64,000 nucleotides of DNA from an uncultured Eubacteriales bacterium (GTDB lineage: Bacteria > Bacillota > Clostridia > Christensenellales > CAG-138): the NCBI GenBank assembly GCA_900546845.1, contig UREK01000004.1:1-64000 (forward strand), read 5' to 3'. The position numbers and the translations under genes were made by a program. Below, in pieces: positions 58,896 through 64,000 of this stretch; the first letter of the stretch is position 1; each line of letters opens with the position of its first letter. The notes beneath the pieces are model-generated. The model saw only the letters and a program-made list of their open reading frames with translations, did not search any database and was not told the DNA's origin.

Positions 58896-58919
58896 AGCAC
58901 CCCCTTTCCGGTGCTTTTA
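58896..58919. terminator. Possible terminator beyond the PIG-L gene
   Basis: AGCACC pairs with GGTGCT across CCCTTTCC, followed by TTTTAT on the plus strand. It lies 62 bases after the leftward PIG-L gene and could end its transcript. Confidence 0.45.
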
Positions 58920-58980
58920 TAAAAACAGGGCCTCCCGTAAAAACGAAAGGCTCCATTTATTCCAGTTTTGCGATTGGAGA

Positions 58981-59799
58981 TCATTCTATGCATTCCGCCG
59001 CGCGCAGAAATTCTTCGGGGACCGCGCCGCCGTATTCGCTGATTTCATAGGTTTCGAGGTTGCGGATCTTCTCTGCCTCCGCACCATACTTTTCAGCCAG
59101 CTTCCCCTTCTGTTCCTCGCGCTGCGCCCGGCCCGCCCGGTGATACCGCTCGGCAAGATCCACAATCTGTTTTTCACGCGGCCATGCGATCCGCTCGACA
59201 TGATCCGGCCAATACATCCAATCGAAGTACTGGCATTCATGGCAGGAGGCCAGCTGCACCTTGAAATCTACGCGCTCATCGGAAACCGGGACGATAATGT
59301 CCGCGCTGTGCGCATACGGCTTTTTAAACTCGTCCGCCCAGAACAGGATCGCGGGCGTATGTGCGAGGCACGGCGTGTCCGCGCAGATATGCGGAACCGT
59401 GAGCAGGAACGAAGCGTCCTGAACCAGGAGCGACACGTTGCGGTGATCCGCGTGGTAATCGTTCGGGCGGTTGGTGAGGATCACGTCCGGCTTGAAGCGG
59501 CGGATGTAGCGGATCAGATGTTCGCGCGCCGCAAGGGTCACCTCCAGCCTGCCGTCCGGGTAATCCAGCACATCATAGCGCCCACCGAGCAGCCGCCCGC
59601 TCGCCGCAGCTTCGCTGCGACGCTGGAGCTTGACCTCCTCCGCACTTTCGTCGCGGTACGTGCCGGCGCTGCCATCCGTCACCGAAAGCAGGCGCACCTG
59701 CCACCCCGCCTCGCGCAGCTTGGAAAGCAAACCGCCCGAATAGGTATCCGCGTCGTCCGGGTGCGCGCCAATGCTCAAAATCCTGCGTTGTTCTTCCAT
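58981..59799 (-). CDS. PIG-L family N-acetylglucosamine deacetylase-like protein
   Basis: A 272-residue zinc-dependent deacetylase of the PIG-L/LmbE family. The zinc motif is GAHPDDADTYSGG (A-H-P-D-D) and the second part is NDYHADHRNVS (H-x-D-H). VLDYPDGRLEV and SCHECQYFDW complete the pattern. Known members deacetylate GlcNAc derivatives. The gene is 25 bases downstream of nagB in the same direction, which suggests joint action on amino sugars. The start follows GGGAGGATAAC. Confidence 0.88.
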   Translation of the reverse strand: MEEQRRILSIGAHPDDADTYSGGLLSKLREAGWQVRLLSVTDGSAGTYRDESAEEVKLQRRSEAAASGRLLGGRYDVLDYPDGRLEVTLAAREHLIRYIRRFKPDVILTNRPNDYHADHRNVSLLVQDASFLLTVPHICADTPCLAHTPAILFWADEFKKPYAHSADIIVPVSDERVDFKVQLASCHECQYFDWMYWPDHVERIAWPREKQIVDLAERYHRAGRAQREEQKGKLAEKYGAEAEKIRNLETYEISEYGGAVPEEFLRAAECIE

Positions 59800-59824
59800 G
59801 TTATCCTCCCTCTTCCCGCTTCAA

Positions 59825-60550
59825 TCAAAGGCTGCATTCCAAATCAAAATCGCAGAGCACCGTCACATCCGGGTGCAGCTGCAAAAAGCTCGCGGGCACC
59901 TCCGGATCAACCTTGCCGCAGAGCGCCTTCTGCAAAGCCTCCCGCTTCTGGCCGCCCGAAGCGAGCAGGAGGATGCGCCTTGCCTTCAGGATCCCGCCCA
60001 TGCCCAAAGTGAGCGCTGCGCGCGGCACATCGTCCAGGCTCTTAAAATTACGGCTGTTTGTGATGCGCGTGCTCTCCGCAAGCGTCACCACATGCGTATG
60101 CACGTCAAGCGTCCGGGCCGGCTCGTTGAAGCCGATATGCCCGTTCTGCCCGATGCCGAGCAGTTGGAGGTCGATGCCGCCAAGCCGCTCATACAGCGCG
60201 TCATAGCGCCGGCATTCCGCTTCCGCATCCTCTGCAAGCCCGTTCGGGATATGCGTGTTTTCCCTTTTGATATCGGTGCGGCTAAAAAGATGCGTTTCCA
60301 TGAAATGCCGGTAGCTTTGCGCATCGTCCGCGCCGAGGCCGGCGTATTCGTCCAAGTTGATGGTGCGCACGGCTTGGAACGTCGCCTTCCTTTCCCGGTA
60401 CGCTTCCGCCAGGCAGTCATAGGCCCCGATGGGCGTGCTGCCCGTCGCAAGGCCTAGGACGCAATCCGGCTTTTCCCGCACAGCCGCCAGGACGATCTCC
60501 GCCGCGCGGCGGCTCAGCGCCGCGTAGTTTTCTTCCCGTATGATCCTCAT
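59825..60550 (-). CDS. nagB: Glucosamine-6-phosphate deaminase
   Basis: A 241-residue enzyme that converts glucosamine 6-phosphate to fructose 6-phosphate and ammonia. Family motifs: GLATGSTPIGAYDCL, TINLDEYAGLGADDAQSY (catalytic Asp), GIGQNGHIGFNEP (active-site His region) and LTLGMGGILKARRILLLASG. The ATG at 60550 starts MRIIREENYAAL; a start 33 bases upstream is less likely. No nagA is adjacent; the neighbouring PIG-L protein might take that role. Confidence 0.95.
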   Translation of the reverse strand: MRIIREENYAALSRRAAEIVLAAVREKPDCVLGLATGSTPIGAYDCLAEAYRERKATFQAVRTINLDEYAGLGADDAQSYRHFMETHLFSRTDIKRENTHIPNGLAEDAEAECRRYDALYERLGGIDLQLLGIGQNGHIGFNEPARTLDVHTHVVTLAESTRITNSRNFKSLDDVPRAALTLGMGGILKARRILLLASGGQKREALQKALCGKVDPEVPASFLQLHPDVTVLCDFDLECSL

Positions 60551-60616
60551 TTGTCCAAATCCCCGTATCCGTTTTGACGGCACGCGCCTTCACGCCGCGT
60601 CCGCCCCTCTACATGA

Positions 60617-60649
60617 AAAAGCACCGCCCTTAAGGTGAACGGTGCTTTG
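60617..60649 (-). terminator. Terminator after rplS
   Basis: AAAGCACCG (60619-60627) pairs with CGGTGCTTT (60641-60649); TTTTTC follows on the minus strand, 14 bases past the rplS stop. Confidence 0.82.
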
Positions 60650-60662
60650 GGGTTCCGCCTTA

Positions 60663-61016
60663 TTATTTCTCCACGATGCGCTCGACGACCTTCGCAGCCT
60701 TGCCGACGCGGTTGCGCAGATAGTACAGCTTCGCGCGGCGAACCTGGCCGTGACGGACGACCTCGATGCGGCCGATGCGGGGGCTGTGGTAGGGGAATGT
60801 ACGCTCGACGCCTACGCCATAGGACATCCTGCGGACGGTGAACGTCTTGCGGATGCCGCCGCCCTGCATTTTGATGACGATGCCCTCGAAGTTCTGAAGC
60901 CTCTCGCGCGTACCCTCGATAACCTTCACGTATACGCGGACGGTATCACCGATCTCCAGCTTGGGGAGGTCAGTGCGCAACTGTTCTTTTTCAAGTTCCC
61001 TGATGATGTCAGCCAT
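60663..61016 (-). CDS. rplS: Ribosomal protein L19
   Basis: A 117-residue large-subunit protein at the interface with 30S. The conserved stretch GDTVRVYVKVIEGTRERLQ, FEGIVIKMQGGGIRKTFTV and VERTFPYHSPRIGRIEVVR leaves no doubt. It is the last gene of the leftward ffh-rpsP-khpA-rimM-trmD-rplS operon and is followed by a terminator. A 114-base gap separates it from trmD. Confidence 0.98.
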   Translation of the reverse strand: MADIIRELEKEQLRTDLPKLEIGDTVRVYVKVIEGTRERLQNFEGIVIKMQGGGIRKTFTVRRMSYGVGVERTFPYHSPRIGRIEVVRHGQVRRAKLYYLRNRVGKAAKVVERIVEK

Positions 61017-61130
61017 TTTTAGCTTTCTCCTTCCTCATAGACGTTCTTGAAGGATGGCTCCCACATTGGACCGCCCGTTTTCCGAACGCCATTATACCAT
61101 GTTCCGTTTGTGTTTGCAAGGCATATTTGC

Positions 61131-61868
61131 CTAATCTTCTTGGTTTTTCAGTTCCGCGAGGAACCGCCTGTCGTGCTTGTCCAGCCCGGCCTCATCCAAG
61201 GCCACCATCAGCTCCGGCCTGCGCTCCCATGTGAGCCGGTATGATTCCTGCCGCCGCCAGCGCGCGATGTGCGCATGGTTGCCGTTTAAGAGCACCTCCG
61301 GCACGGCCATGCCCCGGTATTCCGCGGGGCGGGTATACTGCGGGTATTCCAGAAGCCCCGCGCTGAAGGATTCGTCCTCCGCCGATTCGCTGCTGCCGAG
61401 CACGCCCGGAATGAAGCGGGAAACGCAGTCTATGAGCACCATCGCGGGGAGTTCCCCGCCCGTGAGCACATAGTCGCCGATGGAAAGCTCCCGGTCCATC
61501 TGTGCCATTGCCCGCTCGTCGATGCCCTCATAATGCCCGCAGAGCAAAAGCAGTCGTTCCTGCCGCGCAAGTTCCCGCGCCATGGCCGTGGTGAGCGTCT
61601 CGCCGCGCGGTGCAAGCACGATGCGCAGTGCCTCATGCTCCGGATCCACAGCGTCCAGGCAGGAAAAGATCGGCTGCGGCATCATGACCATGCCCGCGCC
61701 GCCGCCGAAAGGGTAATCGTCCGTGTTCTTATGCTTGCTTTGGGAATACTCCCGGATGTTATGCAGGGCAAATTCCAGAATGCCCTTTTCCTGCGCCCGG
61801 CCGAGCATGCTCGTGCCGAGCACACCGGAAAACATCTCGGGAAAAAGCGTCAACACATCAATCTTCAA
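61131..61868 (-). CDS. trmD: tRNA (guanine-N1)-methyltransferase
   Basis: A 245-residue SPOUT enzyme that methylates G37 of tRNAs. Motifs are KIDVLTLFPEMFSGVLGTS, DDYPFGGGAGMVM and the knotted SAM site SIGDYVLTGGELPAMVLIDC, with LEYPQYTRPAEYRG and NGNHAHIARWRR in the C-terminal part. The start is TTG 61868, which lies within the last codons of rimM; an in-frame extension upstream is not conserved. Length is standard. Confidence 0.95.
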   Translation of the reverse strand: MKIDVLTLFPEMFSGVLGTSMLGRAQEKGILEFALHNIREYSQSKHKNTDDYPFGGGAGMVMMPQPIFSCLDAVDPEHEALRIVLAPRGETLTTAMARELARQERLLLLCGHYEGIDERAMAQMDRELSIGDYVLTGGELPAMVLIDCVSRFIPGVLGSSESAEDESFSAGLLEYPQYTRPAEYRGMAVPEVLLNGNHAHIARWRRQESYRLTWERRPELMVALDEAGLDKHDRRFLAELKNQED

Positions 61869-62373
61869 AAAGGCCAACCTCCCGCAGCACATCCGCATGG
61901 AGCACGATGCGCTTATTTTCCACATCCACCTCGGCAAGGAGTTTTTTCAACGCCGGGATGAGCAGCGTCCGCGCACCCTTGATGACATAAACGTCGTTCG
62001 CACCGGTTTCAAGCACGTCGGTCAGCGTCCCATATTCCACGTTTTCGGTATCGCACACCCGGCAGCCGATCAGATCCACCACAAAGTAGCGGCCCGGCGG
62101 CAGCTTCGCCGCGTGCGCGCGGTCCACGCAAAGGTACGTGTTGCGCAGCTTCTCCGCTTCCTCCCGCGTAGCGACGCCGGAGATGGATGCATACACCGCG
62201 TCCTCCCGCACGCCCACGCCGGAAACCGTGACAGGCGTATAGCCCCCATTCCGCTCCAGGTACGCTTCCTTGAGCGAAGCATAGCGGCCAAGGTCATCCG
62301 AAAGCGGCAGCAGCTTCACCGCACCGTGCACGCCGTGCGGGCGCACGATTAAGCCAACGCGAAGATATTCCAT
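61858..62373 (-). CDS. rimM: 16S rRNA processing protein RimM
   Basis: A 171-residue two-domain beta-barrel protein that binds S19 during 30S assembly. RVGLIVRPHGVHGAVKLLPL is the RimM opening; YFVVDLIGCRVCDTEN and LLIPALKKLLAEVDVENKRI are the PRC-barrel half. The start overlaps the KH-protein stop (TGATG), and its stop overlaps trmD, so translation is coupled along the operon. Confidence 0.96.
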   Translation of the reverse strand: MEYLRVGLIVRPHGVHGAVKLLPLSDDLGRYASLKEAYLERNGGYTPVTVSGVGVREDAVYASISGVATREEAEKLRNTYLCVDRAHAAKLPPGRYFVVDLIGCRVCDTENVEYGTLTDVLETGANDVYVIKGARTLLIPALKKLLAEVDVENKRIVLHADVLREVGLFED

Positions 62374-62600
62374 CAGACGATCTCGACGATGTATTTCTTG
62401 TTCTCGCGGATGGAGGCAGCCTTCACAACAGTGCGGATTGCCTTGGCGATGCGCCCCTGCTTGCCGATGACCTTGCCCATGTCGTCAGGCGCGACGCTCA
62501 GCTCGATGATCGTGGCGTGATCGCCCTCTTTTTCCGTGACCTTTACTTCTTCGGGCTTATCCACGAGATTGATTGCGATATATTTGACCAGTTCTCCCAT
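62373..62600 (-). CDS. khpA: KH-domain RNA-binding protein KhpA
   Basis: A 75-residue single KH domain of the YlqC/KhpA type. The RNA-binding loop is GKVIGKQGRIAKAIRTVV (GxxG as GKQG). GELVKYIAINLVDKPEEVKV is the usual start, after GGAGGCAGACC. KhpA acts with KhpB in cell-wall and small-RNA regulation in Gram-positives. It lies in its conserved place between rpsP and rimM. Confidence 0.95.
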   Translation of the reverse strand: MGELVKYIAINLVDKPEEVKVTEKEGDHATIIELSVAPDDMGKVIGKQGRIAKAIRTVVKAASIRENKKYIVEIV

Positions 62601-62635
62601 GGTCTGCCTCCTTGCTAAATTTTCCTCGGAGTTTG

Positions 62636-62878
62636 TCACTGGATTGCCCCGGACTTTTTGAGCAGGCCGCGGACGGTGTCGGTGGGCTGTGCGCCGTTCT
62701 TGATCCACTGCTGGGCCTTTTCGTTATCGACCTTGATCTCGGCGGGGTCGGTCAGCGGGTTGTAATAGCCGATCTCCTCCACAAAAGCGCCATCGCGCGG
62801 CGCGCGGGAATCCGCGACCACGATGCGGTAAAACGGAGCCTTCTTGGCGCCCATCCTGCGAAGCCTGATCTTAAGCAT
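62636..62878 (-). CDS. rpsP: Ribosomal protein S16
   Basis: An 80-residue small-subunit protein. LKIRLRRMGAKKAPFYRIVV and GYYNPLTDPAEIKVD are diagnostic, followed by QQWIKNGAQPTDTVRGLL. It follows ffh by 83 bases in the leftward ribosomal/SRP operon. Strong CAGGAGGAACAACAACT site. Confidence 0.98.
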   Translation of the reverse strand: MLKIRLRRMGAKKAPFYRIVVADSRAPRDGAFVEEIGYYNPLTDPAEIKVDNEKAQQWIKNGAQPTDTVRGLLKKSGAIQ

Positions 62879-62961
62879 AGTTGTTGTTCCTCCTGAAAGT
62901 AGATAAATTGGTTTGTGATTTTATCGAAAACGGAAACCCGTTGTTCGCCTTTTGCCCCGGT

Positions 62962-64000
62962 TCAGAAGCCGAATGGGAAGCGCTTCTTCCCCTTTTTGAA
63001 CTTGCCGCCCTTGCCCTTGCCCATGTTCGTGAGCTGCTTCATCATCTTGCGCGAAGCCTCGTACTGGTTGAGCAGGCGGTTCACCTCCTGGATGCTGGTG
63101 CCGCTGCCGCGTGCGATGCGCTTCCGGCGGCTCGCATTGAGGATATCCGGCCGGCGGCGCTCCTGGGGCGTCATCGCCCGGATGATCGCCTGCGTGCGGG
63201 CCACCTGCTTTTCATCGATCTCCATGCTGCCGAGCTTGCTCGCGTCCATGCCGGGGATCATTCCGAGGATGTCCTGCATGGAGCCCATGTCCTTCATCTG
63301 CTCGAACTGGTCGAGATAATCCTCCAGCGTGAACTCGTCCTTGCGCAGCTTCGCCTCAAGCTCCACAGCCTTCTTTTCGTCGAACGCCGTCTGCGCCTTT
63401 TCTATGAGGGTGAGCACGTCGCCCATGCCGAGGATACGGGAAGCCATACGGTCGGGATGGAAGGGCTCGATGTCCGTGAGCTTTTCGCCCGTGCCGGAAA
63501 ACTTGATGGGCTTTCCCGTCACAGCCTTGACGGAAAGCGCCGCGCCGCCGCGGGTATCGCCGTCGAGCTTGGTGACGATCACGCCCGTGAGCTCGAGCGT
63601 TTCGTTGAAGGCCTTGGCCACGTTCACCGCGTCCTGGCCGGTCATCGCGTCGATCACGAGCAGGATCTCGCTCGGGTTCACCGCTTCCTTTACGGCGGCG
63701 ATCTCCGCCATCATGTCGCCGTCGATATGCAGGCGGCCCGCCGTGTCGATGATGACGAGGTCCTTCAGGTTTCGCCGCGCATGCTCGACGCCGAGCTTCG
63801 CCGTTTCCACCGGGTCGCTCTGGCCGCGCTCAAACACCGGCACGCCCGCCTTTTCGCCCACCACCTGCAGCTGCTTGATGGCCGCTGGGCGGTAGATGTC
63901 GCAAGCCACAAGGAGCGGGGATTTTCCGTATTGCTTTGCAAGGTATGCCGCGAGCTTGCCTGCCATGGTGGTCTTGCCCGCGCCCTGAAGGCCCGCGAGC
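62962..64000 (-). CDS. ffh: Signal recognition particle protein Ffh, N-terminus outside the window
   Basis: About 346 C-terminal residues of the SRP GTPase, which delivers nascent membrane proteins with 4.5S RNA. The frame is open to the window edge; the P-loop GLQGAGKTTMAGKL is at the very end. Further motifs are VIIDTAGRLHIDG (G3), TKLDGDTRGGAALSV (G4), and FSGTGEKLTDIEPF. The M domain holds RIARGSGTSIQEVNRLLNQY and the basic end GKGKGGKFKKGKKRFPFGF. It is the first gene seen of the operon ending at rplS. The NG-domain N-terminal helix bundle is missing only because of the window boundary. Confidence 0.97.
   Translation of the reverse strand, partial: LAGLQGAGKTTMAGKLAAYLAKQYGKSPLLVACDIYRPAAIKQLQVVGEKAGVPVFERGQSDPVETAKLGVEHARRNLKDLVIIDTAGRLHIDGDMMAEIAAVKEAVNPSEILLVIDAMTGQDAVNVAKAFNETLELTGVIVTKLDGDTRGGAALSVKAVTGKPIKFSGTGEKLTDIEPFHPDRMASRILGMGDVLTLIEKAQTAFDEKKAVELEAKLRKDEFTLEDYLDQFEQMKDMGSMQDILGMIPGMDASKLGSMEIDEKQVARTQAIIRAMTPQERRRPDILNASRRKRIARGSGTSIQEVNRLLNQYEASRKMMKQLTNMGKGKGGKFKKGKKRFPFGF

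Overview
This window looks like a GC-rich member of the Bacillota, class Clostridia. The evidence is gene order and family content: the priA-def-fmt-rsmB-rlmN-prpC-prkC-rsgA-rpe string, the ffh-rpsP-khpA-rimM-trmD-rplS string, rpoZ-gmk-remA-yicC, a T-box in front of pheST, RemA, a PASTA kinase, formate-tetrahydrofolate ligase and a DUF2935 protein. Purine-rich ribosome binding sites are common and TTG starts are frequent. I cannot name the species.

Positions 1 to about 14,925 are one end of an integrated phage, or a phage-derived element. Leftward early genes encode a self-contained replication set: SNF2-type helicase, VRR-NUC nuclease, PrimPol/VapE-like primase-helicase, family A DNA polymerase, DUF2815 ssDNA-binding protein and DUF2800 Cas4-like nuclease. 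A run of very small genes follows, then a divergent repressor switch with two near-consensus promoters sharing operator-like repeats. Between the repressor and the integrase lies an accessory segment. It holds a 58-residue gene with its own operator, two type I-E-like CRISPR repeat units without cas genes, a zinc-ribbon membrane protein and two lipoproteins. A large serine recombinase closes the element, and its last codons run into the 3' end of tRNA-Gln(CTG), the presumed attachment site. The other end of the element is outside the window.

From 14,897 to 64,000 the sequence is chromosomal, nearly gapless and mostly leftward. tRNA-Gln and tRNA-Val are followed by the translation/kinase operon (15.3-25.6 kb). 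Next come an MBL-fold RNase, a SEC-C protein and isocitrate dehydrogenase. An envelope block (29.6-34.5 kb) carries Ddl, a membrane-anchored MurF-like ligase, an alpha/beta hydrolase and a GlmU-like protein whose uridyltransferase half seems to have lost catalytic residues. MscL with a zinc-ribbon tail and two rightward genes of unknown function follow, the second with an HEAQH metalloprotease-like motif. Then come a cation efflux pump with a sirtuin, a PLP aminotransferase and an HtrA protease. The remainder is leftward: coaBC-rpoZ-gmk-remA-yicC, an AIR-synthase-like protein with ligA and pcrA, fhs, pheST, DUF2935, PIG-L/nagB, and the SRP/ribosomal operon cut by the right edge in ffh.

Two intergenic regions (about 25.72-25.94 kb and 37.61-37.92 kb) carry copies, in opposite orientation, of a hairpin-rich dispersed repeat. 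The items most worth following up are the orphan CRISPR units and accessory genes in the prophage, the iteron-like array beside the VapE gene, the degenerate GlmU, the HEAQH protein and the dispersed repeat. All functions are inferred from sequence motifs read by eye; no database search was run.
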